64,000 nucleotides of DNA from an uncultured Amylibacter sp. (GTDB lineage Bacteria; Pseudomonadota; Alphaproteobacteria; Rhodobacterales; Rhodobacteraceae). This document shows positions 18,650-28,777 of the stretch, in pieces. Position 1 is the stretch's first letter, and each line of letters starts with the position of its first letter. A program made the translations under genes and the position numbers. The notes beneath the pieces were generated by a model. The model saw only the letters and a list, made by a program, of their open reading frames with translations, was not told the DNA's origin and did no database searches. Location of the stretch: positions 1,116,001 to 1,180,000 of the forward strand of contig CANMGS010000001.1 in assembly GCA_947497475.1 (NCBI GenBank). Direction: 5' to 3'.

Positions 18650-18903
18650 TATTTTTCTCTAATCTCAGGCGCTAAGGCCCTTGATAGAATGTAAGCTGCT
18701 GCAATCAGCAGAGCCCAAACGCCAAAGATAAATAAAAGAGTTGGGATCAGAAGAGAACTTTCATCATCTCGAATAAACACCTTAAGGATTGGCGTGAGAA
18801 GTAGGAAGGTGCCAATGATTGGTAAGATCAACGCAATCTCGCGTTTTTTGCGGCTTCTGCGGTTGCCTTTATCGATGTTATCAAAGGATGTTTCTTCGCT
18901 CAT
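18649..18903 (-). CDS. Small two-TM membrane protein of the kinase operon
   Basis: 84 residues with a basic N-terminal segment (RRSRKKRE) and two hydrophobic membrane helices (about 23-42 and 52-75). It overlaps the response regulator gene by ATGA and the kinase gene by TAATG, so all three are co-translated. A small membrane protein before a symporter gene recalls the DUF4212/DUF485 partners of SSS transporters, but the family cannot be fixed by eye. It is probably a partner of the symporter module of the kinase. Confidence 0.78.
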   Translation of the reverse strand: MSEETSFDNIDKGNRRSRKKREIALILPIIGTFLLLTPILKVFIRDDESSLLIPTLLFIFGVWALLIAAAYILSRALAPEIREK

Positions 18904-19268
18904 GATGACAACAGTTTATTTATGTTCTGTATAATTTCTTTATTTGAGAACGGCTTCGTCATAAACAAACTAACACCTGCTTCCTCGGCGGCAGTACGGT
19001 CTTTTTTTTGGCCTTTGGCCGTTAACATCAGTACAGGTAAATTTGCGAGGCCATCAATGGCGCGTAATTCCTCTAGTATTTGCATGCCACTTTTGTTGGG
19101 CAGCATCATATCCAAAACAACTAAGTCAGGCGTTGTTTTTTGGATATGCTCAACACATCCATTACCATCCATAAACGCGGACACATTTATCCCTTCACGG
19201 GTTAACAAAAAGGACAAAGCCTCAATAATAAACGGCTCGTCCTCGACGAGTAAAACTGATTTAGCCAC
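18900..19268 (-). CDS. Single-domain response regulator (CheY-like)
   Basis: 122 residues, one receiver domain and no output domain. All key residues are present: the acidic pair in LLVEDEP, the phosphoacceptor Asp in LVVLDMMLP (about 51), Thr in LMLTAKG and Lys in FMTKPFS. It is the presumed phosphoryl target of the symporter kinase two genes downstream. Lacking a DNA-binding domain, it must act through another protein, possibly the XRE regulator encoded just upstream. Confidence 0.93.
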   Translation of the reverse strand: MAKSVLLVEDEPFIIEALSFLLTREGINVSAFMDGNGCVEHIQKTTPDLVVLDMMLPNKSGMQILEELRAIDGLANLPVLMLTAKGQKKDRTAAEEAGVSLFMTKPFSNKEIIQNINKLLSS

Positions 19269-19332
19269 GCACTCCTCCCAAAATATGCGGCTTGGTTACC
19301 CTATAACGAATCTTCATTTAGGCAAGCAGGAA

Positions 19333-20628
19333 CTACTGTAGCAGATATTTTGACCTGCGGGCCGCACAATTGTCGCGGGGGCACACTGGGCACTGCAATC
19401 CGACTGCCAAATTGGGTTGTGATGCGATCTGTGGTTTCGTTAGCAGCATGTCATAATCGGGTGTGAATGCCATAACTGCGCTTGCTCTGGCAGGTAGGCC
19501 AATCGCATTGGGTTCATCATATTGCGCAAGGGAATATGTTAGGAATCTTTCGCCAGTGGGTGTGTTCATGAAAGCTTTGATCGGTAAATATGGCTGACTT
19601 AGGCTGCGGTATATTGGCCATAGGGGGCAGGCGCCGCTGAAGCGTGGCAGTGAAAGTGTTGGTAGTTTCTTTCGGAAAATCACAGCGCCACTGCCATCGC
19701 ATTCCATTATGCCAAATCTGGGAATGTCATCCCCGCGTGGCATATGGGCCAATCGTTTTAAGATTAATGTGAGTGGGATATTTAGCTCTTGGGATAGAGC
19801 AATAGGGTCGAATTGGAGCTTTTGTGCGATTGGTAAAAAAGCTTGGATTGGCAGCATTTTTGTAATTTCTGTATATCGCTCTAATGTTGCGAGCGTTTCA
19901 GACTGTTCGTCATCTGGGATGTTCAGCGTATCCATATAGCGTTGGGCAGAGGTGTCGTTGTTTTCCAAATCGTCTATATAGTAATCGCATTGCTCTAAAA
20001 GCGCCTCTGCTGTCGCGTTATCACTTGTTTGCGTATTGTCTTCGGGTGAAGGTTCAAAATGTTGCAGGATATCTTCGGCGGTTTGTGCCAGCCGGTTTGC
20101 TTCATCGAGCAGGTTTTTCAGAAACTTATCTTTCAAACTATCAGGCAGAGACTGTTCATCCGATAAAATTTCTGCTGTCGATTTGATGGTGGTGATATTT
20201 GACAACATCAGATGCATAGCTTCTGAAAAGAATGGATCATTGTTCATTTGATCCGATAGTGCTTGCAACGTTTCACCCTGTGCCGAAGATTGTTCAAACT
20301 GCCGCCCAATCAATCTTGCAAAACCGGGAAAGCGTGCGATGAATTCTTCTGTTCGACTGGTTTCGCATTTTATTGATGGGGTGTTTGCTGCGGCTTGGTT
20401 TACGCGGTCAATTAAGGCTTGATCAGCACCCTCTGTGAGTTCTCTTGGATCAATTTCTAGAACACGCGCTAAAGCCAGTAATGTCTTGCCTCCGATTCCC
20501 CGCCTGTTGTGTTCAATCAAGTTTAAATAAGATGCAGAAATGCCAGCGGTCTTTGCCAATGCAGCTTGGCTAATCTTCTTAGATCGCCTGTTTTCGCGGA
20601 TTCTGGTTCCTAGAAGAGTGCGCGCCAT
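19333..20628 (-). CDS. XRE-family short-chain fatty acid type transcription regulator (ScfR/RamB/PccR-like)
   Basis: 431 residues. The N-terminal HTH_XRE (about 6-60, ISQAALAKTAGISASYLNLIEHNRRGIG) is followed by a long helical middle and the DUF2083-type C-terminus with CPVCPRDNCAARR. This family (RamB, MccR/PrpC-type, PccR) senses acyl-CoA or related metabolites and controls acetate and propionate genes. It diverges from the ABC-acs operon across a 213-bp region with three GTAAA-type palindromes, the probable operators. AAGGGAAGCG precedes the start. It probably controls both itself and the divergent operon. Confidence 0.88.
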   Translation of the reverse strand: MARTLLGTRIRENRRSKKISQAALAKTAGISASYLNLIEHNRRGIGGKTLLALARVLEIDPRELTEGADQALIDRVNQAAANTPSIKCETSRTEEFIARFPGFARLIGRQFEQSSAQGETLQALSDQMNNDPFFSEAMHLMLSNITTIKSTAEILSDEQSLPDSLKDKFLKNLLDEANRLAQTAEDILQHFEPSPEDNTQTSDNATAEALLEQCDYYIDDLENNDTSAQRYMDTLNIPDDEQSETLATLERYTEITKMLPIQAFLPIAQKLQFDPIALSQELNIPLTLILKRLAHMPRGDDIPRFGIMECDGSGAVIFRKKLPTLSLPRFSGACPLWPIYRSLSQPYLPIKAFMNTPTGERFLTYSLAQYDEPNAIGLPARASAVMAFTPDYDMLLTKPQIASQPNLAVGLQCPVCPRDNCAARRSKYLLQ

Positions 20629-20667
20629 AATCGCTTCCCTTTATTTTTAAACAAAAAACTGTAGTTT

Positions 20668-20756
20668 AGTAAATATATTTACTATTAACGGATATGTAAA
20701 TTCAATTAATTTACAAAATAAATAAACAAAAACAGTTATTTATTGTAAAAGTTACA
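20668..20756. promoter_or_regulatory. Cluster of three GTAAA-type palindromes in divergent promoter region
   Basis: Between the XRE regulator and the ABC operon are AGTAAATATATTTACT (20668-20683, perfect), TGTAAATT-N5-AATTTACA (20695-20715, perfect arms) and TGTAA-N3-TTACA (20744-20756, perfect arms). All share the TTTAC/GTAAA half-site, as expected for a dimeric regulator binding several sites. The region is very AT-rich, so some symmetry may be chance, but three with a shared half-site within 90 bp is notable. Confidence 0.6.
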
Positions 20757-20841
20757 GATTGTAATATCCTAAGCGCGTCGACAAGACACTGGCACGGCGT
20801 TCTGGGAGGTTCAGATCGTGCTAGAACATGGGAGGAAATCT

Positions 20842-22170
20842 ATGTCTATTTTAACACGTCGTGGTTTGCTTAAATCTGGTGCCGTAATGGGTGCTGGTAT
20901 GGCTGCCCCTACATTTTTTGTAAATCAAGCACATGCGTATACAAACGCGCCAACTGGCGGGTCTGTAACACTTGGCTTTAACGTACCACAATCTGGTCCA
21001 TATGCGGATGAGGGTGCGGATGAGCTTCGTGCGTATGAGCTAGCTGTTGAGCACCTAAATGGTGGCGGTGACGGCGGGATGATGAACACTTTCACATCCA
21101 AAGCGCTTAAGGGTAATGGTATCCTTGGTAAAAAAGTTGAGTACGTCACAGGCGATACGCAAACTAAAGCTGATGCAGCACGTGCATCTGCACGTTCTAT
21201 GATCGAAAAAGATCGCGCAGTTATGATCACAGGTGGTTCATCATCTGGTGTGGCTGTTGCTGTGCAAGCTCTATGTCAAGAAGCTGGCGTTATCTTTATG
21301 GCTGGTTTGACACACTCAAACGACACAACAGGTAAGGATAAGAAAGCTAACGGTTTCCGTCACTTCTTTAACTCTTACATGTCTGGTGCTGCTTTGGCGC
21401 CGATCTTGGGTGCAAACTACGGTAAAGACCGTAAAGCTTATCACCTAACAGCTGACTATAACTGGGGTTACACAACAGAAGAAGCTGTGCGTACTTCAAC
21501 AGAAGCGATGGGTTGGGAAACAGTTGCAGCGGTTAAAACACCACTGACACAAACAGACTTCTCATCATACATCACACCTGTTCTACAGTCAGATGCTGAC
21601 GTTCTGGTTCTAAACCACTACGGCGGTAACATGGTGAACTCACTAACAAACGCTGTCCAGTTCGGTCTACGTGACAAGCTGGTGAACGGTAAGAACTTTG
21701 AAATCATCGTTCCATTGTACTCTCGCTTGATGGCGAAAGGTGCGGGTGCGAACGTTAAAGGTATCTTTGGTTCAACGAACTGGCACTGGTCACTGTCTGA
21801 CGAAGGCTCAAAAGCATTCGTTAAGTCATTCGGTGAAAAGTATGGCTTCCCACCATCACAGGCTGCACACACAACATATGTACAAGCGATCCTATATGCT
21901 GATGCATGTGAGCGTGCTGGCACATTCAACCCATGTGGCGTTGCAGAAGCTCTTGAAGGCTTTGAGTTCGACGGTATGGGCAACGGTCCAACATTGTATC
22001 GTGCAGAAGATCACCAGTGTTTCAAAGACGTGCTTGTTGTGAAGGGTAAAGAGAACCCAACATCTGAGTTCGACCTTCTGGAAATCGTTGAGGTGACACC
22101 AGCAGCACAAGTAACATACGATGCTTCCATCTTTGGTGGTGAGCTAGGTGCTTGTAACCCAGGTGCATAA
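20842..22170 (+). CDS. HAAT-family ABC transporter substrate-binding protein
   Basis: 442 residues from the ATG at 20842, which has GGGAGGAAAT at ideal spacing; an in-frame ATG eight codons earlier is disfavoured. The N-terminus SILTRRGLLKSGAVMGAGM is a Tat-type signal, unusual but known for such binding proteins. The type-I periplasmic binding fold shows as SVTLGFNVPQSGPYADEGAD and GGSSSGVAVAVQ. Family members bind branched-chain amino acids, amides, urea or small carboxylates. The link to acs and a fatty-acid-type regulator argues for a short-chain carboxylate or a compound degraded to acetate. Confidence 0.9.
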   Translation: MSILTRRGLLKSGAVMGAGMAAPTFFVNQAHAYTNAPTGGSVTLGFNVPQSGPYADEGADELRAYELAVEHLNGGGDGGMMNTFTSKALKGNGILGKKVEYVTGDTQTKADAARASARSMIEKDRAVMITGGSSSGVAVAVQALCQEAGVIFMAGLTHSNDTTGKDKKANGFRHFFNSYMSGAALAPILGANYGKDRKAYHLTADYNWGYTTEEAVRTSTEAMGWETVAAVKTPLTQTDFSSYITPVLQSDADVLVLNHYGGNMVNSLTNAVQFGLRDKLVNGKNFEIIVPLYSRLMAKGAGANVKGIFGSTNWHWSLSDEGSKAFVKSFGEKYGFPPSQAAHTTYVQAILYADACERAGTFNPCGVAEALEGFEFDGMGNGPTLYRAEDHQCFKDVLVVKGKENPTSEFDLLEIVEVTPAAQVTYDASIFGGELGACNPGA

Positions 22171-22179
22171 TTAAATCTT

Positions 22180-22208
22180 GAACCGGACAGGTGTGACCTG
22201 TCCGGTTC
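22180..22208 (+). terminator. Intra-operon hairpin between binding-protein and permease genes
   Basis: A perfect 13-bp stem (GAACCGGACAGGT and its complement) with a 3-nt loop, followed by a short TTTAA. Its position just after the binding-protein gene suits partial termination or 3'-end protection, which would give more binding protein than permease. Confidence 0.8.
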
Positions 22209-22252
22209 TTTAACGCCCGAAGGACTTTGGGCAAATCCTTGAGGTATGAAAA

Positions 22253-23290
22253 ATGGAACTCAGCGAGTTTATCGCTCAGATAGTTAATGGGCTGGATAAA
22301 GGATCAGCGTATGCTCTGATCGCGCTAGGACTTTCTTTGATTTTCGGCACATTAGGTGTCGTTAATTTTGCGCATGGCGCACTGTTTATGATTGGTGCGT
22401 TCTGTGCCGTAACATTAAACAGAATTTTAACGTGGTCTCATGTTGTTATTGATGAGACGAAAACAGATTTCTTGGGCAATCCACTAAAGGTGAATGTGCC
22501 CTATGTGAATGATTGGTTTGGGGTTGAAACAGGGGCTGCGATCATTGATTGGTCGGTTCCGCTGGCCATCGTATTCTCTATTCCAGTGATGATCCTTGTG
22601 GGTATCATCATGGAACGAGGGCTGATCAAGCACTTCTATAAACGTCCGCATGCGGATCAGATTCTTGTGACATTCGGTTTGGCGATTGTATTACAAGAAA
22701 TCATTAAGTTTTTCTATGGTGCGAACCCAATTCCAATCGGTGCACCAGCAGCATTCGCTGGGTCATTTGATTTTGGTACGATGTTCGGATTTGATCCAAA
22801 CACGATTATCTATCCATATTGGCGGATCATTTACTTCTTCTTTGCTGCTTTGATCATTGGCGCAGTGTTTGCTTTCTTGCAATTCACAACGTTCGGTATG
22901 GTCGTGCGTGCAGGTATGGCGGATCGTGAAACAGTCGGGTTGCTTGGTATTAACATCGATAAACGTTTCACGCTGATGTTCGGTATTGCCGCTGCTGTGG
23001 CGGGACTGGCTGGTGTGATGTACGCGCCGATTAATGCGCCCAACTATCATATGGGTATGGATTTCCTCGTTCTCAGCTTTGTTGTGGTCGTTGTAGGTGG
23101 CATGGGCTCTTTACCAGGTGCTGTTGCCGCGGGCTTCTTACTGGGTATTTTAGAAAGCTTTGCTTCGATGGATACTGTTTTGCAGGTGATCCCAGGGATC
23201 AACCAAGTTGTGATCTATCTGGTTGCTATTATCGTTATTTTGACAATGCCGCGTGGTCTAATGGGCCGCAAAGGCGTGATGGAGGAATAA
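22253..23290 (+). CDS. ABC transporter permease, LivH type
   Basis: 345 residues, polytopic, with the LivH hallmarks [30 protein letters not shown] at the N-terminus (given here only as key family features: a GxxxGsxYALxALG helix then VVNFAHG) and the cytoplasmic coupling loop [16 protein letters not shown]. It is longer than E. coli LivH (308) because of an insertion between the first helices (about residues 60-95). It forms the inner-membrane channel with the next gene product. Confidence 0.9.
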   Translation: MELSEFIAQIVNGLDKGSAYALIALGLSLIFGTLGVVNFAHGALFMIGAFCAVTLNRILTWSHVVIDETKTDFLGNPLKVNVPYVNDWFGVETGAAIIDWSVPLAIVFSIPVMILVGIIMERGLIKHFYKRPHADQILVTFGLAIVLQEIIKFFYGANPIPIGAPAAFAGSFDFGTMFGFDPNTIIYPYWRIIYFFFAALIIGAVFAFLQFTTFGMVVRAGMADRETVGLLGINIDKRFTLMFGIAAAVAGLAGVMYAPINAPNYHMGMDFLVLSFVVVVVGGMGSLPGAVAAGFLLGILESFASMDTVLQVIPGINQVVIYLVAIIVILTMPRGLMGRKGVMEE

Positions 23291-23294
23291 TCCA

Positions 23295-24500
23295 ATGTTT
23301 GGATTAAACAAAAAAGACACACGTCTGATGTGGATTGTAATCACTATGGTTGTGTTTGCACCTTTCATCCTAAACCCATTCCCTGAAACCTCTGGCATGG
23401 CTCAGTTCAACGCAGGTTACCCTGATTTGATGCAGCGTTTTGTGATCTTTGGGATTTTTGCGATTGGCTTTAACATTCTGTTTGGTTTGACAGGTTATCT
23501 GTCATTCGGTCACGCTGCATTCCTTGGCATAGGATCCTATGCTGCGATCTGGATGATGAAACTGCTGACAATGAATGTGATCCCAGCAATTATCGTATCT
23601 ATTGTCGTTGCTGGTCTTATCAGTCTTGTTATTGGCTGGATTTCATTGCGTCGCTCAGGAATTTACTTTTCGATCCTAACGCTGTGTTTTGCGATGATGG
23701 CATATGCTTTGGCTTATTCTGTTTTAACACCAATCACAGGTGGTGAAACGGGTTTGCAGCCAAAACTAAACGATCCTCGTATCTTTGATGCGCCATTGGC
23801 AGCAGGAGCTTCGCCAAAAGCAAATCTGTTTGGCTTACAAATGGGTGCAACCTATGAGTTGAAATTGGGTGGTTGGTTGTTCGTAATCAACGCAGGTTAT
23901 TACATTGCTGGCTTGTTGATGCTTGCAGCATTTTACCTGTCTATCCGCATCTTCCGTTCACCTTTCGGTATGATGTTGCGTGCAGTTAAATCAAACCAGC
24001 AGCGTGTGAATTATACTGGGCTAAACTCTAAGCCATATACGCTGGCTGCTTTTGTAATATCTGGCATGTATGCAGGGTTAGCAGGTGGATTACTTGTGGC
24101 AATGGACACACAGGCGGGTGCGGAACGTATGTTCTGGACAGCTTCTGGTGAGGTGGTTTTGATGACCATTCTTGGTGGTGTCGGCACATTGATCGGGCCA
24201 GTGCTTGGTGCAGGTTTCATTAAGTATATGGAAAACATTGTATCCAAGATTAACTCAAAAGTTCTGCATGAATGGTTCGCGTTTTTGCCAGATGGTATGG
24301 AAGATTTCCTTGTGGCTGTTTTCTATCCATTCGTGGGTAAAGGTTGGCATCTGACACTTGGTTTGTTGTTCATGATGATTGTTATCTTCTTGCCTGGTGG
24401 TTTGATGGAAGGTGGTCAAAAGATCGCTGACAAATTCCGCAATAAGAAAAAGAATGACAAAGATGATAGCGCACAAGCTGCTGCTACACCTGCAGAATAA
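23295..24500 (+). CDS. ABC transporter permease, LivM type
   Basis: 401 residues, about ten membrane segments, with the LivM signature [20 protein letters not shown] and the coupling-loop segment [16 protein letters not shown]. It starts four bases after the livH-type stop. A charged C-terminal tail ([11 protein letters not shown]) is present. It pairs with the LivH-type subunit; the second permease usually carries most of the substrate path in this family. Confidence 0.9.
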   Translation: MFGLNKKDTRLMWIVITMVVFAPFILNPFPETSGMAQFNAGYPDLMQRFVIFGIFAIGFNILFGLTGYLSFGHAAFLGIGSYAAIWMMKLLTMNVIPAIIVSIVVAGLISLVIGWISLRRSGIYFSILTLCFAMMAYALAYSVLTPITGGETGLQPKLNDPRIFDAPLAAGASPKANLFGLQMGATYELKLGGWLFVINAGYYIAGLLMLAAFYLSIRIFRSPFGMMLRAVKSNQQRVNYTGLNSKPYTLAAFVISGMYAGLAGGLLVAMDTQAGAERMFWTASGEVVLMTILGGVGTLIGPVLGAGFIKYMENIVSKINSKVLHEWFAFLPDGMEDFLVAVFYPFVGKGWHLTLGLLFMMIVIFLPGGLMEGGQKIADKFRNKKKNDKDDSAQAAATPAE

Positions 24501-24511
24501 GGAGAGGGCTG

Positions 24512-25267
24512 ATGGGAATTTTAGAAGTCCAAAATGTGAATAAAAGCTTCGGTGGTTTGAAGGCGTTGCAAAACGTTAATCTTGATATCGAAGAAGGAAC
24601 CATTCACGCAATCATCGGACCAAATGGTGCGGGCAAATCTACATTGCTGAATTGTTTTGTAGGCAAACTTGTACCAGACACGGGCACTGTGATGTTTGAC
24701 GGCAAGTCCTTGTTGGGCATCAAGCCGCATGAAATCAATCAAGCGGGTGTAAGTCGCGTGTTTCAAACACCAGAAATTTTCAGCGATCTGACGGTTGCTG
24801 AAAATGTACTTATCCCCTGTTTTGCGAAACGTGATGGGGCATTCACATTGAATGCTTTGGCACGTGTGACAGGTGAAACTGATGTACGTGAAAAAGCGGA
24901 ACAGATGCTGATTGATGTGAACATGCAAGATAAAAAAGACATGTTGGCGTCATCTTTGTCACGTGGTGATAAGCGTCGTTTGGAAATGGCTATGTGTTTG
25001 TCGCAAGATCCCAAGTTGTTGCTATTGGATGAGCCAACAGCGGGTATGGCGCGTGCTGATACGAACAATACAATCGAGTTGTTGGCACAAATCCAAGAGC
25101 GTCGTCACATCACAATGGCCGTGATTGAGCACGATATGCACGTTGTGTTTTCATTGGCACAAAAGATCAGCGTGCTTGCACAAGGGACCGTTATCGCGGA
25201 AGACTTACCCGAGAAGATCAAAGGCCATCCAAAAGTGCAAGAAGCATACTTGGGTGGAGCACACTAA
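24512..25267 (+). CDS. ABC transporter ATPase, LivG type
   Basis: 251 residues with Walker A GPNGAGKST, Q-loop RVFQTPEIF, a signature reading SLSRGDKRRLEMAM (LSRGD in place of LSGGQ, seen in this sub-family) and Walker B LLLLDEPTAGM. It provides energy for import with the LivF-type partner. AAGGAGAGGG precedes the start. Its stop overlaps the next start (TAATG). Confidence 0.92.
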   Translation: MGILEVQNVNKSFGGLKALQNVNLDIEEGTIHAIIGPNGAGKSTLLNCFVGKLVPDTGTVMFDGKSLLGIKPHEINQAGVSRVFQTPEIFSDLTVAENVLIPCFAKRDGAFTLNALARVTGETDVREKAEQMLIDVNMQDKKDMLASSLSRGDKRRLEMAMCLSQDPKLLLLDEPTAGMARADTNNTIELLAQIQERRHITMAVIEHDMHVVFSLAQKISVLAQGTVIAEDLPEKIKGHPKVQEAYLGGAH

Positions 25268-26028
25268 TGTTGGATATGACAGCTATGGCTAAAGAAAAGA
25301 ACGCAAACCACGCAGCAACGGCACCAGCCTATTTCTCTGCATATGATATTCACGCCTATTATGGAGAAAGCTACATCGTACAAGGTGTCAGCATGAATAT
25401 TCACGAAGGTGAAATTTTGGCTTTGTTGGGTCGAAATGGTGCGGGTAAAACATCTACATTACGTGCAATTGCGCGGCTAGATGATCCAATGCTGACCAAA
25501 GGCGAAGTGTGGTTGGATCATCAACCGCTACACACAATGAAATCCTATCAAGCCTCCCAGGCTGGCATCGCTTTGGTGCCAGAGGATCGCCGTATTATCC
25601 AAGGTTTGACTGTTGAAGAAAACCTGCAATTGGCACAAATTGCAGGGCCAATCGGATGGTCGTTGGATCGGATTTATGATCTGTTTCCACGTCTGGGTGA
25701 GCGTCGCAAACAAGAAGGCACAACACTTTCTGGTGGTGAACAACAAATGTTGGCTATTGGTCGTGCCCTTGCCAGCGATATTAAATTATTGTTGCTGGAT
25801 GAACCATATGAAGGCTTGGCGCCTGTTATTGTTCAAGAGATTGAGAAAACGCTTAGACTTATTCGCGAACAAGGCATGACGACAATCATTGTGGAACAAA
25901 ATGCTGTTGCTGCTTTGAAACTGGCGGATCGCGCGGTGATTTTGGACACAGGACAAGTTGTTTTTGACGGTACAGCGCAAGAGGTACTGGACAATGAAGA
26001 ACTTCGCCACGAATATCTAGCGATCTAA
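25267..26028 (+). CDS. ABC transporter ATPase, LivF type
   Basis: 253 residues with Walker A GRNGAGKTST, signature TLSGGEQQML and Walker B LLLLDEPYEGLAP, the last being diagnostic of LivF. It carries a 15-20-residue N-terminal extension before the usual start of the fold (MLDMTAMAKEKNANHAA). Together with the LivG-type ATPase it completes the five-part HAAT transporter. acs follows 85 bp later, behind its own GAGGGAACC ribosome site. Confidence 0.92.
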   Translation: MLDMTAMAKEKNANHAATAPAYFSAYDIHAYYGESYIVQGVSMNIHEGEILALLGRNGAGKTSTLRAIARLDDPMLTKGEVWLDHQPLHTMKSYQASQAGIALVPEDRRIIQGLTVEENLQLAQIAGPIGWSLDRIYDLFPRLGERRKQEGTTLSGGEQQMLAIGRALASDIKLLLLDEPYEGLAPVIVQEIEKTLRLIREQGMTTIIVEQNAVAALKLADRAVILDTGQVVFDGTAQEVLDNEELRHEYLAI

Positions 26029-26113
26029 ACGACCAAGATTTGGGCATTAATTTATTACTTAAAGCGGTTTTTCTGATGGTTAATCGGGAAAGCCTGCTAT
26101 CTGCGAGGGAACC

Positions 26114-28054
26114 ATGACAGATAAAACCTTTCCACCAGCGGCTGACGTTTCTGCGAACGCGCATGCTGACCTAGCAAAATACGAAGAGATGTATGCAGCC
26201 TCTGTTGCTGACCCAGAAGCGTTTTGGGCAGAGCATGGCAAACGTTTGGATTGGATGACACCTTATACAAAGGTGAAAAATACAAGCTATGCCTATCCTG
26301 ATGTATCTATCAAATGGTACGAAGATGGCGTTTTAAACGTTTGTGCAAACTGTGTGGATCGTCATTTGGAAACGCGTGGTGATCAAACAGCGATCATTTG
26401 GGAAAGCGATGAGCCGGGTGGTGATGAAAAGATCACATATAAAAAGCTGCACGAAGAAGTTTCACGACTTGGTAATGTTTTAAAAGAATTGGGTGTGGGC
26501 AAAGGGGATCGTGTTATCCTTTATATGCCTATGATCCCAGAAGCCGCTTATGCAATGCTGGCTTGTGCGCGTGTGGGAGCCATTCATTCTATCGTTTTTG
26601 GTGGTTTCAGCCCTGATGCATTGGCAAGCCGTATTACGGATTGTGACGCAAAATTGGTGATCACAGCGGATGAGGGACCACGTGGCGGTAAGGCTGTTGG
26701 TCTGAAGAAAAACGTTGATGCAGCTTTGGCGATTAGCGGTGATGTTACAACCTTGGTAGTAGCACGCACTGGTGGCGGCCCAGGTAATCAAGAAGGCCGC
26801 GATCATGATTATGCACGTATGATGTCAGCGGTATCTGCTGATTGCCCACCAGAGCCAATGAATGCCGAAGATCCATTGTTCATTCTGTATACATCAGGCT
26901 CTACTGGTAAACCAAAGGGTGTTGTACATTCATCTGGTGGATACCTTGTTTATGCATCTATGACACATCAATACACATTCGATTATCATGAAGGCGACGT
27001 ATATTGGTGTACCGCTGATGTGGGGTGGATCACGGGTCACAGCTATATCGTTTATGGGCCGCTTGCGAATGGTGCCACGACACTGATGTTTGAAGGCACG
27101 CCAACATATCCAGACACTTCGCGTTTCTGGCAGGTATGTGAAAAGCATAAAGTGAACCAATTTTATACAGCACCAACTGCGATCCGTTCGTTAATGGGTC
27201 TAGGTGATGCGCCAGTTAATAAGTGTGATCTATCATCATTGAAAGTGCTTGGTACTGTTGGTGAGCCAATCAACCCAGAAGCTTGGAATTGGTATAACGA
27301 AGTCGTTGGTAAGGGCACTGTGCCCATCGTGGATACATGGTGGCAGACGGAAACGGGTGGGCACATGTTAACACCTCTACCAGGTGCAACAGCAACAAAA
27401 CCAGGGTCTGCAACGCGTCCATTCTTTGGTGTGCAACCTGTTATTCTTGATCCACAAACCGGCAAAGAGATTGAAACAACTGTTGCTGAAGGGGTGCTAG
27501 CAATCAAAGAAAGCTGGCCAAGTCAAATGCGAACGGTTTACGGCGACCACGAGCGTTTTGTGAATACATATTTCCAACAGTACAAAGGCTATTACTTCAC
27601 GGAAGATGGCTGTCGTCGTGACGAAGATGGTTACTACTGGATCACAGGTCGTGTGGATGACGTATTAAATGTTTCTGGTCACCGTATGGGGACTGCTGAA
27701 ATTGAAAGCGCATTGGTTGCACATCCAAATGTGGCGGAAGCCGCTGTTGTAGGCTTTCCACACGATGTGAAAGGCCAAGGCATATACTGTTATGTATCCT
27801 TAAATGCAGGAACAGAAACATCAGAAGACTTGCGACTTGAGCTACGCAATTGGGTGCGCAAAGAAATTGGCCCGATTGCATCTCCTGACTTCATACAATT
27901 CGCCCCTGGTTTGCCAAAAACACGCTCTGGCAAAATCATGCGCCGTATTTTGCGCAAAGTCGCAGAAAACGATTATGGATCATTAGGAGACACATCCACA
28001 TTGGCAGAACCAGAGGTTGTGGATGATTTGATTGAAAACCGCCAAAATAAGTAA
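26114..28054 (+). CDS. acs: Acetyl-CoA synthetase
   Basis: 646 residues, full length for Acs. It makes acetyl-CoA from acetate, ATP and CoA through an acetyl-AMP intermediate in the cytoplasm. Motifs are the P-loop-like [12 protein letters not shown], the acyl-binding [10 protein letters not shown], the hinge/ADP core [18 protein letters not shown], and the C-terminal [12 protein letters not shown] with the lysine that is acetylated for control in homologues. It lies last in the ABC operon, with a terminator straight after. The context with an acetate-type sensor kinase and an acyl-CoA-type regulator supports a carboxylate uptake and activation unit. Confidence 0.97.
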   Translation: MTDKTFPPAADVSANAHADLAKYEEMYAASVADPEAFWAEHGKRLDWMTPYTKVKNTSYAYPDVSIKWYEDGVLNVCANCVDRHLETRGDQTAIIWESDEPGGDEKITYKKLHEEVSRLGNVLKELGVGKGDRVILYMPMIPEAAYAMLACARVGAIHSIVFGGFSPDALASRITDCDAKLVITADEGPRGGKAVGLKKNVDAALAISGDVTTLVVARTGGGPGNQEGRDHDYARMMSAVSADCPPEPMNAEDPLFILYTSGSTGKPKGVVHSSGGYLVYASMTHQYTFDYHEGDVYWCTADVGWITGHSYIVYGPLANGATTLMFEGTPTYPDTSRFWQVCEKHKVNQFYTAPTAIRSLMGLGDAPVNKCDLSSLKVLGTVGEPINPEAWNWYNEVVGKGTVPIVDTWWQTETGGHMLTPLPGATATKPGSATRPFFGVQPVILDPQTGKEIETTVAEGVLAIKESWPSQMRTVYGDHERFVNTYFQQYKGYYFTEDGCRRDEDGYYWITGRVDDVLNVSGHRMGTAEIESALVAHPNVAEAAVVGFPHDVKGQGIYCYVSLNAGTETSEDLRLELRNWVRKEIGPIASPDFIQFAPGLPKTRSGKIMRRILRKVAENDYGSLGDTSTLAEPEVVDDLIENRQNK

Positions 28055-28076
28055 GACAACAACACCGCGAAACGAC

Positions 28077-28105
28077 AAAGACCCAAGGTATAACCTTGGG
28101 TCTTT
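28077..28105 (+). terminator. Rho-independent terminator after acs
   Basis: A perfect 13-bp stem (AAAGACCCAAGGT / ACCTTGGGTCTTT) with a 3-nt loop and a following T-run. It closes the ABC-acs operon. Confidence 0.93.
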
Positions 28106-28170
28106 TTTATCTCTACTTCTCGGGGAAATGATTTAGACGATCGTGACTTATATATCCGAGTTTACTACTT

Positions 28171-28575
28171 TTAATTTAAAGTAAATGTCATTTGCTCTGG
28201 TGCATTTTTAGCCTTTGGCTGAGCCTTTAATTTTATAACGTTTTCTTTAGTTGAAACTTTATAACATGCAAATTTTGCGCCAGGGTTTAACAATGGCTTC
28301 ATGCAAAATTTCCCTGATTGCATTTCCCATATAAATTTACGTTTTCTATCTGAACCCGTTTTTGTGAAATCGGCAATGTTTGTCCCATCATTTTGACGAA
28401 AGCTAACGCCATCTGGCAGGCGGTCTGCAGGTTTTGTCCCTACCTTCATCTGTAAAGTGGCAGATTTTCCAATAAGCAACTCTTCTAAATTAATTGTATC
28501 TGCTTGCGCGGATTGTGCTGTAGCTATCAATGAGAAAATTGTAAAAACCTTCAATGATTGAGATAGTTTTTTCAT
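28171..28575 (-). CDS. Small exported protein, unknown
   Basis: 134 residues with a signal peptide (MKKLSQSLKVFTIFSLIATA..., cleavage near QSAQA). The mature part is basic, with two cysteines (KFCMKP, KFACYK) that could form a disulphide. A beta-rich lipid- or ligand-binding fold is possible, but no family is recognised. A 202-bp gap separates it from the MipA-like gene on the same strand, so it is probably transcribed alone. Confidence 0.7.
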   Translation of the reverse strand: MKKLSQSLKVFTIFSLIATAQSAQADTINLEELLIGKSATLQMKVGTKPADRLPDGVSFRQNDGTNIADFTKTGSDRKRKFIWEMQSGKFCMKPLLNPGAKFACYKVSTKENVIKLKAQPKAKNAPEQMTFTLN

Positions 28576-28777
28576 AAAATTATGTCCTATATAACTCTGA
28601 TTTTAAAGATAATTCACGTATAATCATATTTAAATCATCAGTAGAACTCACATCCTTGTGACAAGGGTATGAGTCAAATGATTGTAGATTAAAGTCAGTT
28701 CATACCAGCAGAGCTACAGACTCTTAAATGTATGTCTCAGCAGATTAAGGTATTTGTATGATTGAGGCTAGATCATA

